Source of the DNA: Methylobacteriaceae bacterium
GTDB taxonomy: Bacteria; Pseudomonadota; Alphaproteobacteria; Rhizobiales; Beijerinckiaceae
DNA: 64,000 bases
Direction of reading: 5' to 3'
Assembly: GCA_020638135.1 (NCBI GenBank)
Contig: JACKJE010000012.1
Location: forward strand, 42,955 to 106,954
Shown here: positions 43,259-50,909 of the stretch, piece after piece
How positions within the stretch are numbered: the first letter of the stretch is position 1
Layout: the number at the start of each line of letters is the position of its first letter
Position numbers and translations under genes: made by a program
The notes under the pieces: generated by a model
Told to the model about the DNA's origin: nothing
The model's input: only the letters and a program-made list of their open reading frames with translations
The model's database searches: none

Positions 43259-43573
43259 CGGCGTCCGCACCGGCTCGCCGGCGGCCGTCCAGACGAGCAT
43301 CGAGCCGCCGAAATGCGCCTTCACGTCGGGCCGCCCGCCGGTCTGCGCCTTTTCCAGCGCCAGCAGCGTGCGACGGCCGGAACGGCAGTAGAAGACGACG
43401 CGCTTGTCGCGCGGCAGGGCGGAAAGATCGAGCCGCGACAAGGGATTGTGGATCGCGCCGGGAATATGGCCAGCCGCCCATTCATTGTCCTCGCGCACGT
43501 CGACCATCACGATCGACCCGTCGGCCATGCCCTGCTTCACTTCGTCCAGATTGAGTTCTTCCACGACGATCAT
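43256..43573 (-). CDS. Single-domain rhodanese
   Basis: A 105-residue rhodanese. The core starts MVDVREDNEWAAGHIPGAIH, the catalytic loop is VVFYCRSGRRTLLA (Cys about residue 63), and VKAHFGGSMLVWTAAGEPV is the usual end. It should transfer sulphur from a persulphide intermediate. It is convergent with chrA, and their stop codons lie at opposite ends of the same repeat. No sulphur-oxidation genes are nearby. Confidence 0.9.
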   Translation of the reverse strand: MIVVEELNLDEVKQGMADGSIVMVDVREDNEWAAGHIPGAIHNPLSRLDLSALPRDKRVVFYCRSGRRTLLALEKAQTGGRPDVKAHFGGSMLVWTAAGEPVRTP

Positions 43574-43647
43574 CGGCTATGCTCCGCAATCTCTGCTGCG
43601 CTGCAATAGCAAATCGGGCGCGCCGGCAAAAGCGCGCCGCCGATCAA

Positions 43648-44646
43648 TCATTCGTCGTCCTGGTCGATGTAGCCGTCGTGCATCACGACCACCCAGCGCC
43701 CGTCCATCCGCTCGATGGAGCGCACGCGGCCGACGCCGGGGATGGTATCGCCCGGCCCGACCTCCAGCATGCCGCGGCGCGTCTGCACCATGGCGACGCC
43801 GTTGCGCACGCTGCGCAGCACGAACGTATTCGGCTTCATCGTCGGATCGGGCGTCCGCAGACCCTGCCGCGCCGGCGTCTGCGCCGCAACCGACTGGCCG
43901 GCCTTCTTGTCCTTGGCGATCGAGGAGGTGACGATCGGATCAGCCGCCAGCCGCTCGAGCCGTTCGACGCGGACGAGCTGCTGGTCGATCTTGCCCGCCA
44001 GCTCCTTTTCGGCCTTTTCCACGCGCGCAACCGTGTGAGCCGTCGCTGCGGCGGTCGTGGCCTGCATATGCGCGGCGCGCGCCTCTCCGGCGATCTTGCC
44101 CATTTGCGCGCGCATGCTCTGCAGTTCCAGCGCAAGTTCGGCGATCTTGCCGCGCAATTCGCGTTCCGCCAGCGTTTCCACGGGATGGCGCAGCGCGTCC
44201 TCGGCCGCCAGCCGCTGCGCTTCCTTGCGGTCGAGATAATCCATGAGGCCGAGATAGGCGCCGCCGGCGACCGCGATCGTCAGCACGGCCGCAGCCGCGG
44301 TCTGCGCCCACACGACCTCGCCGAAACGCTTGCGGAGCCGCGCCCGCCAGTCAGGGGCGGCGGCCGCGGGCTCCGGTTTCGGGGGCGCCTCGGCCTTTTC
44401 CTCGGCGAGCGCCGGCAGAAATATGCGCCGTTCCGTCTTGGCGTCGGCGCCTTCGGCTTTCGCCGGCGCATCATCGGAGAGTTTCGCGGCGTCCGCCGCC
44501 AGCGTTTCGGCGACCTGCTGCAAATGCGCGATCGCCTTCAATGCGGCGTCGCCCGCAGGCCCCACGGCGCTATCCGTCTGCTGGTCGGTCGTGCTGTTCG
44601 CCGGTTCCGGTTCGGCCATGGCGGCGCCCGCGCTCTCGTTGATCAC
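43648..44646 (-). CDS. Membrane-anchored coiled-coil protein, unknown function
   Basis: A 332-residue protein. About 115 acidic, Ala-rich residues precede one membrane helix (TAAAAVLTIAVAGGAYLGLM). A long coiled coil follows (RKEAQRLAAEDALRHPVETL through KELAGKIDQQLVRVERLERL), then a Pro-rich link and a compact C-terminal domain (TFVLRSVRNGVAMVQTRRGM, EVGPGDTIPGVGRVRSIER). The C-terminal part resembles small beta domains that bind envelope partners, but no named family is certain. A consensus CtrA box lies 25 bases upstream, suggesting cell-cycle control. Confidence 0.7.
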   Translation of the reverse strand: MINESAGAAMAEPEPANSTTDQQTDSAVGPAGDAALKAIAHLQQVAETLAADAAKLSDDAPAKAEGADAKTERRIFLPALAEEKAEAPPKPEPAAAAPDWRARLRKRFGEVVWAQTAAAAVLTIAVAGGAYLGLMDYLDRKEAQRLAAEDALRHPVETLAERELRGKIAELALELQSMRAQMGKIAGEARAAHMQATTAAATAHTVARVEKAEKELAGKIDQQLVRVERLERLAADPIVTSSIAKDKKAGQSVAAQTPARQGLRTPDPTMKPNTFVLRSVRNGVAMVQTRRGMLEVGPGDTIPGVGRVRSIERMDGRWVVVMHDGYIDQDDE

Positions 44647-44670
44647 GCGGCCCAGTCTCGCGGCTCATGG

Positions 44671-44685
44671 TTAATGGCTTGTTAA
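44671..44685 (-). promoter_or_regulatory. Consensus CtrA box
   Basis: Read on the minus strand the sequence is TTAACAAGCCATTAA, followed by CC, an exact TTAA-N7-TTAAC match to the alphaproteobacterial CtrA site. It is centred about 32 bases upstream of the start codon of the coiled-coil protein gene at 44646, a position compatible with direct control of its promoter. Confidence 0.65.
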
Positions 44686-44704
44686 AACTGATCTCTTGGC
44701 CACT

Positions 44705-45718
44705 TCAATCGGACCACGCCTGCGCCGAGACGACCCCGCCGACGAGGTTGCGCGACAGAAGCGCCTCGCTCGACAATGCGCTCGCCCCCGCCGGCGCAAG
44801 GCCCGCCGCCTCCATGGCGGCGCGCGCCTGCCGCCAGGCCTCGACCGCCTGCGCGACGGTGACCGCCGCAAAGCGCAGCGACGCGCCCGGCCGCATCTGC
44901 GCGAGCCGGCCGAGATCGGCGGCGATCACGGTTCCGATCTTCGGATAGCCGCCGGTCGGCGCGCGGTCGGCCATCTGCACGAACGGCCAGCCGTCGCCTG
45001 GAACCTGGATCGCGCCAAGCGCGATGCCGTCGGAGACGATGTTGAAGCCCTTGGCGTGTTCGAGACGCGGCCCTTCCAGCGCATAGGCCATGCGGTCGCT
45101 ACGCGCCGCCAGCCGCCACGGCCCTTCGACAAAGCGCGCGAAATTCGCGGCGTCGAAATAATCGTCCTGCGGCCCCCGCACGATGCGGATCGGCGCTTCG
45201 CCGGCCTGCCTGAAATCGGCGAGCGCGCGCGGCTCGGCAAGTCCGGCGCGCGCTTCGGCGACGTTCAGCCTGTCGCCCGCTTTCAGTCCCGTACCGCCGA
45301 CGCCGGTGCGCACATGCATGGAGAGCGAACCGAGTTCGGGCTCGGCGTCGATCAGCCCGGCCGGCGCGACATAGGCCCAGGCGCCGCTCTCGCCCGCGCG
45401 CACCGAAAGTTTTTCGCCCGGCGCCAGCGTGACGAGACACATCGACGGCAGCGGCGCGCCATCGCGCGCCACGCGAAAACCCGGCGCGACGATCGCCAGT
45501 TCCAGCGCGGCTTCGGCGACGACGAGATCGAGCCCGCCGACGGAAATCTCGATTCCCGCAGCGCCTGGATCATTGCCGGCCATCCGATTGGCGAATTCAT
45601 GCGCGAGCGCGTCCATCGGCCCGGCCTGGGTGACGCCGTAGCGCAGATAACCCCAGCGGCCGGAATCCTGCAGCGTGACGCCGGGCCCGGCCAGCACGAT
45701 CTGCACAATCGCGCTCAT
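44705..45718 (-). CDS. pxpC: 5-oxoprolinase subunit PxpC
   Basis: A 337-residue biotin-dependent-carboxyltransferase-like protein of the KipA/PxpC family. GPGVTLQDSGRWGYLRYGVT at the start is the family signature, then GPMDALAHEFANRM, GNDPGAAGIEI and MADRAPTGGYPKIGTVIAAD-LG. PxpA, B and C together form the ATP-dependent prokaryotic 5-oxoprolinase, converting 5-oxo-L-proline to L-glutamate. It is last in the run and overlaps pxpB by ATGA. Confidence 0.93.
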   Translation of the reverse strand: MSAIVQIVLAGPGVTLQDSGRWGYLRYGVTQAGPMDALAHEFANRMAGNDPGAAGIEISVGGLDLVVAEAALELAIVAPGFRVARDGAPLPSMCLVTLAPGEKLSVRAGESGAWAYVAPAGLIDAEPELGSLSMHVRTGVGGTGLKAGDRLNVAEARAGLAEPRALADFRQAGEAPIRIVRGPQDDYFDAANFARFVEGPWRLAARSDRMAYALEGPRLEHAKGFNIVSDGIALGAIQVPGDGWPFVQMADRAPTGGYPKIGTVIAADLGRLAQMRPGASLRFAAVTVAQAVEAWRQARAAMEAAGLAPAGASALSSEALLSRNLVGGVVSAQAWSD

Positions 45719-46446
45719 GCCAGCGCCTCGCGTCGTGCAATCGTTTCGCCCTGTCGTGCGCGAGATTCGAGCGCGGCGAAGGTCGCGGCGTCGATGGCCT
45801 CGAACCGCAATTCGTCGCCGACATCGACGAGGAACGGCCGTTCGCGATGCGGGGCGAACATCCGCTCCGGCGTACGGCCAGCGACATACCAGCCCGTCGG
45901 CATCGAAAATGTCGCGATCAGCGACAGGCCGCCGCCGACGAGAACGGCGTTCTCCGGCGTCGGCGGCCGCACGGTGGCGCGACGTGACACGGCGAGCGTC
46001 TCAGGCAGACCGCCGAGATAGCAATAGCCCGGCGCAAAACCGTACATGTAGGCGCGATAGGCGCCCGATGCGTGAATGCGCGCCGCCTCCGCGACATCGA
46101 GTTTCACGAGCGCCGCGAGTTCCGCGATGTCTTCGGCGATCGCCGGATCGTAGCAGCACGGAAAGATCCAGCGCGCCTGCGGCGCGGGCGCCGCCGGATG
46201 CGTCGCCTCGAAATCGGCGATGCGCGCCACGAGCTTTTCGCGCGAAATCACGAGCGGATCGTAGTGGATCATCAGCGAGCGATAGGTCGGCACGGTCTCG
46301 CGCACGCCTTCGATGCGCGCGGCGACGAAGGCCGCGTCCAGCGCCAGCACCTGCCCGTTGATCGCGGGATCGACGGTCGCGCCGAATTCGACGACGAGCG
46401 CGCGCTCGCCGGCGTCGAGCAGGCGGTAATTCGTCACATCCGTCAT
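45715..46446 (-). CDS. pxpB: 5-oxoprolinase subunit PxpB
   Basis: A 243-residue KipI/PxpB family protein: RLLDAGERALVVEFGATVDP at the start, VPTYRSLMIHYDPL, YMYGFAPGYCYLGGLPETLA and PTPENAVLVGGGLSLIATFS. It pairs with PxpC. The open frame extends upstream to 46542 but that part is a palindromic repeat. The ATG at 46446 (TDVTNYRLL) is preferred, though it lies just inside the repeat and lacks a clear ribosome-binding site. Confidence 0.92.
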   Translation of the reverse strand: MTDVTNYRLLDAGERALVVEFGATVDPAINGQVLALDAAFVAARIEGVRETVPTYRSLMIHYDPLVISREKLVARIADFEATHPAAPAPQARWIFPCCYDPAIAEDIAELAALVKLDVAEAARIHASGAYRAYMYGFAPGYCYLGGLPETLAVSRRATVRPPTPENAVLVGGGLSLIATFSMPTGWYVAGRTPERMFAPHRERPFLVDVGDELRFEAIDAATFAALESRARQGETIARREALA

Positions 46447-46556
46447 GGCCGGGCTTGTCCCGGCCATCCACGCCGGATGGCTGGTGGCCCCGTTTCGCCG
46501 AAAAAACGGTTCGTATCGGCCCGGCGTGGATGCCCGCGACAAGCGCGGGCATGACG
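46441..46556. repeat. Palindromic repeat, family E
   Basis: GTCATGGCCGGG-CTTGT-CCCGGCCA at the left and GTGGATGCCCGCG-ACAAG-CGCGGGC at the right, with CGTCATG/CATGACG outer ends. It lies between pxpA and pxpB inside the operon and supplies the start codon chosen for pxpB. Only one full copy is in the window, but the type is common in Hyphomicrobiales. Confidence 0.72.
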
Positions 46557-46582
46557 AGCCAAATCAGTGCGCGCCGCCATCC

Positions 46583-47347
46583 TCACCCCGCCGCAAACGC
46601 CCGCACGCGCACGCCCGCAGCCTCCAGCCCCGCGCGAACCCGCCGCGCGCTTTCCACCGCATGCGCGGAATCGCCATGCACGCAGATCGAGCCGATGGCG
46701 GTCACGATGCGCTTGCCGCTTGCGGTAATGATCGCCCCCTCCTTCACCATTTCGACCATGCGCGCCGCCGCCGCGTCGGGATCGAGGATCATCGCTCCGG
46801 GCTGCCCTCTCGGAATCAGATGTCCCTCCTCCGTATAGCCGCGATCGGCGAAGATTTCCGCCACGCCCTGCAAGCCGATCGTCTCGGCCGCGCGCACCTG
46901 TTCGCCGGCCGCGATCGTCAGCCAGACGAGTTTCGGATCGACCGCCTTGATAGCGCGCCCCACGGCTTCGGCGGCCGGCCGGTCGACCTCGCAGAGATTG
47001 CCGAGCGCGCCATGGCATTTCACATAAGCGATCTTCGTCCCCGCATAGGCCGCCAGCGCCTGCGCGGCGCCGACCTGATAGGCGACGAGCCGCTCGATCT
47101 CGCCGGTCGAGAACGGAATGCGCCGGCGCCCGAAACCCCAGAGGTCGGGAAAGCCCGGATGCGCGCCGCAGACGACGCCCTTTTCCTTCGCGCTCGCGAA
47201 TGTGCGCGCCATGATCTCGGGATCGCCGGCATGAAAGCCGCACGCGACATTGCAGGAGGTGACGATGCCGAGCATGGCCTCGTCATCGCCGCACGTATAG
47301 GCGCCGAAGCCTTCGGCAATGTCGGAATTGAGATCGACTGTGGGCAT
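46583..47347 (-). CDS. pxpA: 5-oxoprolinase subunit PxpA (LamB/YcsF family)
   Basis: A 254-residue protein starting MPTVDLNSDIAEGFGAY, the unmistakable LamB/YcsF opening. Further motifs are SCNVACGFHAGDPEIM, GAHPGFPDLWGFGRR, VKCHGALGNL, EIFADRGYTEEGHLIPRG and ICVHGDSAHAV. It is the third component of prokaryotic 5-oxoprolinase. It follows the Liv ABC genes on the same strand, separated by a strong hairpin at 47363-47415. Confidence 0.94.
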   Translation of the reverse strand: MPTVDLNSDIAEGFGAYTCGDDEAMLGIVTSCNVACGFHAGDPEIMARTFASAKEKGVVCGAHPGFPDLWGFGRRRIPFSTGEIERLVAYQVGAAQALAAYAGTKIAYVKCHGALGNLCEVDRPAAEAVGRAIKAVDPKLVWLTIAAGEQVRAAETIGLQGVAEIFADRGYTEEGHLIPRGQPGAMILDPDAAAARMVEMVKEGAIITASGKRIVTAIGSICVHGDSAHAVESARRVRAGLEAAGVRVRAFAAG

Positions 47348-47362
47348 GCGATTGGTCCCTTG

Positions 47363-47415
47363 GACCGCGAGCCTTCAGGCTCGCCTTGTAGCCGCGAGCC
47401 TGAAGGCTCGCGGTC
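47363..47415 (-). terminator. 22-bp-stem hairpin between livF and pxpA
   Basis: Two perfect 22-base arms (left 47363-47384, right 47394-47415) around a 9-base loop, each arm itself nearly palindromic (GCGAGCCTTCAGGCTCGC). It separates the liv and pxp blocks and could attenuate transcription into pxpA, or be another mobile palindrome. There is no T-run typical of strong intrinsic termination. Confidence 0.6.
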
Positions 47416-47424
47416 GGTTTGATC

Positions 47425-48129
47425 CTACAACCCCAGATATGCCTTGCGCACCTCCGCATTGCCGGCGATCTCGGCCGCCGTGCCGCTCATCGTCACGCGG
47501 CCGGTCTGCAGCACATAGGCGCGGTCGGCTATTTCCAGACATTCCGTCAACCGCTGCTCGACGATCAGCACCGTCGTGCCGGCCTCGCGGATCGCCGAGA
47601 CCGCGACGAAGATTTCGTCGACCAGCTTCGGCATGATGCCCTGCGAGGGCTCGTCAAGCATCAGCAACTTCGGTCGCGTCATCAGCGCGCGGCTGATCGC
47701 CAGCATCTGTTGCTCGCCGCCCGACAGCGTCTCCGCGCGCTGCTCCAGCCGCTCGCCGAGCCGCGGGAACAGGCGCATGACCGTCGCCATCGGCGCCTCG
47801 CGGTCCGCATCATTGCGGAACAGATAGGAGCCGAGACGCAGATTGTCGACGACCGACAGCCGCGGAAACAGCCGGCGGTTCTCTGGCACATAGGCAATGC
47901 CGCGCTGCGTGACGAGATGCGGCGCCAGCCCGTCGATGCGCTCGCCCAGGAATTCGACCGTGCCCGAGCTCGGCCGCTCCATGCCGACGATGGATTTCAG
48001 CAGCGTCGACTTGCCCGCGCCATTGGCGCCGGCGACGCAGACGATCTCGCCCGCCTTCACCTCGATCGAGGCGTTCGACAGCGCGATCAGCCCGCCATAG
48101 CTGGTGGAAAGGTCATGCGTCGCGAGCAC
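47425..48129 (-). CDS. livF: Branched-chain amino acid-type ABC transporter ATPase (LivF)
   Basis: A 234-residue ATPase with Walker A GANGAGKS, LivF-typical IAYVPENRRLFPRLSVVDNL, signature TLSGGEQQMLAISRAL and Walker B LLMLDEPSQGIMP, ending VRKAYLGL. GTG at 48129 has GGGGAG seven bases upstream and overlaps the livG end by 17 bases. The ATG at 48162 is further inside livG. It works with LivG, LivH and LivM to import the ligand of the binding protein encoded upstream in the run. Confidence 0.91.
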   Translation of the reverse strand: MLATHDLSTSYGGLIALSNASIEVKAGEIVCVAGANGAGKSTLLKSIVGMERPSSGTVEFLGERIDGLAPHLVTQRGIAYVPENRRLFPRLSVVDNLRLGSYLFRNDADREAPMATVMRLFPRLGERLEQRAETLSGGEQQMLAISRALMTRPKLLMLDEPSQGIMPKLVDEIFVAVSAIREAGTTVLIVEQRLTECLEIADRAYVLQTGRVTMSGTAAEIAGNAEVRKAYLGL

Positions 48130-48847
48130 GGTGACGCTCCCCGAGATAGGCGGTGATGACACGCTCGTCGCGCACGATGTCGGCGGGCTTGCCCTCCGCG
48201 ATCACGCGGCCGAGATCGAGCACGACCGCGCGATCGACCAGCGGCATGACGATTTCCATGACATGTTCGACCATGACGATGGTGACGCCGCGCGCGCGCA
48301 CGGTGCGCACGAGCTCGACGCCCTGCCGCGCTTCAGCGGGCGTAAGCCCGGTCATGGCCTCGTCGAGCAGCAGCAGTTTCGGTTCGGTCGCCAGCGCGCG
48401 CGCGACTTCGAGCCGGCGCTTTTCGGGCGGCGTCAGTTCGTTCGCCATGGCTTTTTCGCGCGCCGCCAGCCCCGTGAACTCGAGCACCTCGCGCGCCTTC
48501 TCGCGTGCAACGCGCGATGACGCCGTGCGCTGGAAGGCGCCGACCATCACATTCTCGACGACGCTCATCGTCTCGAACGACTTCACCACCTGGAAAGTGC
48601 GCGCGATGCCGAGCGCACAGCGTTCCGGCGCGCCGAGATCGGTGACGTCGCGGCCCTCGAAGGCGATGCGGCCCTCAGTCGGCTTGCGCACGCCGGCGAT
48701 CGCGTTGAACAGCGTCGACTTGCCCGCGCCGTTCGGCCCGATCAGCCCGAGGATTTCGCCTTTGTTCACGTCGATCGACACGTCGGCATTGGCGACGAGC
48801 CCGCCGAAGCGCTGCGTGAGGTCGCGAACTTCGAGCAGCGCGCTCAT
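48113..48847 (-). CDS. livG: Branched-chain amino acid-type ABC transporter ATPase (LivG)
   Basis: A 244-residue ATPase: Walker A GPNGAGKS near residue 37, GIARTFQVVKSFETMSVVEN, Walker B LLLLDEAMTGLTP and the His loop EHVMEIVM. The signature loop reads ELTPPEKRRLEVARAL rather than LSGGQ, a variation seen in LivG proteins. It starts inside the LivM stop (ATGA overlap at 48844-48847). Confidence 0.92.
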   Translation of the reverse strand: MSALLEVRDLTQRFGGLVANADVSIDVNKGEILGLIGPNGAGKSTLFNAIAGVRKPTEGRIAFEGRDVTDLGAPERCALGIARTFQVVKSFETMSVVENVMVGAFQRTASSRVAREKAREVLEFTGLAAREKAMANELTPPEKRRLEVARALATEPKLLLLDEAMTGLTPAEARQGVELVRTVRARGVTIVMVEHVMEIVMPLVDRAVVLDLGRVIAEGKPADIVRDERVITAYLGERHRARDA

Positions 48848-49827
48848 GACGCTTTCGCCCGCTTGCGCGCCGTAAAGGCGCCGACGATGCCCTCAGGACG
48901 GCCGAGCGCAATGCCCATCACCAGCAGCCCGTAGACGATGAGATCGAAACCTTTGCCGGTGCCGCCGGCGTAGGAGCGCGTGACTTCCGTGATCGGAATG
49001 AGAATGGCCGCGCCAACCGCCGGCCCCCACAGCGTGCCGATGCCGCCGAGCACCGCAGGCAGCGCCATCAAGAGCGAGAACTGGAAGCTCATCACGCTCT
49101 CCGGATCTATATAGGACACGAATTGCGCATAGAAACCGCCGCCGACCGCGGTGAGGAAGGCAGACACGGCGGCCGCCGCCATCTTCGAGCGGAACACGAC
49201 GACGCCAAGGCTTTCGGCGGCCTCCGCATTGTCCTTGACCGCGCGCCACCAATAGCCCCAGCGCGAATCCTCGATTTTCCAGGTGACGAGCCAGGCGACG
49301 AAGGCGAGGCCGAGCGCAAAGTAGAAGTACGGCAGTTTCGAGCGCGCGAACTGGAATTTCGCCCAGCTGTCGCCGCGCACCGGCACTTCGATGCCCATGG
49401 CCGCGCCCGCCCAATCCCAGTTGAGCATCAACAGCAGGCCGGCTTCGGCGATCACGATGGTCGCGATCACGAAATAATGGCCTTTGAGCCGAAAGCAGGG
49501 ATAGCCGACAGCCGCCGCAACCACCGCCGCGACTCCGCCGCCCGCGATCATGCCGAACCACGGCAGCACGCCGAATTTGGTGAAGAGCAGCAGCGTCGCA
49601 TAGGCGCCGATGCCGAAATAAAGCGCATGCCCCAGCGAAATCTGCCCGCAATAACCCGACAGAATGTTCCAGCTCTGCGACAGAGCGGCATACATCAGCG
49701 TCAGCACCAGCACGTTCTGCAGATAGACGTCCTTGACGACGAACGGCAGGCAGGCTGCGAGCGCGACGACGATGACGGCGAGAAACAGGTTGGAGCGCCG
49801 CGCGCTTTCGTGAGAGGAGGCCGCCAT
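48844..49827 (-). CDS. livM: Branched-chain amino acid-type ABC permease (LivM)
   Basis: A 327-residue permease with about nine membrane helices. YAALSQSWNILSGYCGQISL-GHALYFGIGAY and PCFRLKGHYFVIATIVIAE are LivM hallmarks, and the EAA-like loop VKDNAEAAESLGVVVFRSKM contacts the ATPases. The ATG at 49827 overlaps the livH stop by one base (TGATG), so the genes are translationally coupled. Confidence 0.92.
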   Translation of the reverse strand: MAASSHESARRSNLFLAVIVVALAACLPFVVKDVYLQNVLVLTLMYAALSQSWNILSGYCGQISLGHALYFGIGAYATLLLFTKFGVLPWFGMIAGGGVAAVVAAAVGYPCFRLKGHYFVIATIVIAEAGLLLMLNWDWAGAAMGIEVPVRGDSWAKFQFARSKLPYFYFALGLAFVAWLVTWKIEDSRWGYWWRAVKDNAEAAESLGVVVFRSKMAAAAVSAFLTAVGGGFYAQFVSYIDPESVMSFQFSLLMALPAVLGGIGTLWGPAVGAAILIPITEVTRSYAGGTGKGFDLIVYGLLVMGIALGRPEGIVGAFTARKRAKAS

Positions 49828-50705
49828 CACAGCGATCCGAACAGGCCGCGCGGCCGCACGACCACGACGATGAGATAGAGCGCGTAGATACCGAGATATT
49901 TGAGCGAGGCCGGCAGGATGAAGGCCGTGCCCGCTTCCACCACGCCGACGAGAATGCCTGCCGCAAAGGCGCCGAAAACGCTGCCAAAGCCGCCGAGCGC
50001 GACCGTGACGTAGGCGACGAGCGCGAAGGAGGCGCCGACGTCGGGATAGATGTAGAAGAAGGTCGCGAGCACCGCGCCGGCCAGGCCGACCAGCGCGCCG
50101 CCGAGCCCCCAGCCGAGCGCGAAAATGCGCTTCTTGTCGATGCCGACGAGCGCGACCGCGCCGGCGTCCTCGCGCGTCGCCTCCAGCGCGCGGCCGAAAT
50201 CCGTCTTGTTGATCACGAGCCAGAGCGCGCCGAAAGCGGCAAGCGAGACAAACGCGCCGGCAAGCTGCGGCGCCGGCAGGAATATGCCGCCGACATGCAG
50301 CGTCTTGCCGCCGAGCCAGCTGTGCGGAATGGAGCGATAATCCGGCGTGAATAACAGCTGCGCGAGGCCGCGCATGACGATCGCGAGCCCAAAGGTCGCG
50401 AAAATCTGCACCATGCCGGCATTGGCCGACGCCGACATGGCGAAGCGCACGAGGCCGAGATAGATGACCGCGCCGAAAACGAACATGGCCGCCGCCACGA
50501 AGGGCGCGGACGCCAATGGGTCCAGCGCGAAGGCGAGGAACAGTCCGAAGGCGGCGTACATGGACGTCATCAGGAATTCGCCATGCGCGAAATTGACCAC
50601 GTCCATCAGACCGAAGATCAGCGCGAGGCCGGCGGCGACGAGACCGTAGATCAGCCCCATCAGAAGGCCGGAGGCGAGCGACTGGATGATGGCTTCAGAG
50701 GTCAT
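49827..50705 (-). CDS. livH: Branched-chain amino acid-type ABC permease (LivH)
   Basis: A 292-residue permease: GLIYGLVAAGLALIFGLMDV-VNFAHGEFLM, the standard LivH start, then IFATFGLAIVMRGLAQLLF, the coupling loop EATREDAGAVALVGIDKKRI and GGFGSVFGAFAAGILVGVVE. It lies downstream of the binding-protein gene in the same orientation, with a family C repeat in the 204-base gap. Confidence 0.92.
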   Translation of the reverse strand: MTSEAIIQSLASGLLMGLIYGLVAAGLALIFGLMDVVNFAHGEFLMTSMYAAFGLFLAFALDPLASAPFVAAAMFVFGAVIYLGLVRFAMSASANAGMVQIFATFGLAIVMRGLAQLLFTPDYRSIPHSWLGGKTLHVGGIFLPAPQLAGAFVSLAAFGALWLVINKTDFGRALEATREDAGAVALVGIDKKRIFALGWGLGGALVGLAGAVLATFFYIYPDVGASFALVAYVTVALGGFGSVFGAFAAGILVGVVEAGTAFILPASLKYLGIYALYLIVVVVRPRGLFGSL

Positions 50706-50716
50706 GGCGCGGCGCC

Positions 50717-50881
50717 GTGTTCTCCCTCTCCCCGCTTGCGGGGAGAGGGCTGGGGCGAAGGGGCCTGCGATCAGCGCGAAACATTCCTGTCGCGGCGCGG
50801 CCCCTCATCCGCAGGCGAAATCGGCAGAGCCGATTTCTGCCGACTTCAGCCACCTTTTCCCCGCTCGCGGGGAGAAGGGAC
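50717..50881. repeat. Palindromic intergenic repeat, family C, copy 4
   Basis: CTCCCTCTCCCCGCTTGCGG with GGAGAGGG at the left and TTTTCCCCGCTCGCGGGGAG with AAGGG at the right, bracketing CGAAATCGGCAGAGCCGATTTC, an inner palindrome. It lies between the binding-protein and livH genes. Confidence 0.72.
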
Positions 50882-50909
50882 AACGACCGCGGATCCGCGC
50901 CCATCCGCC

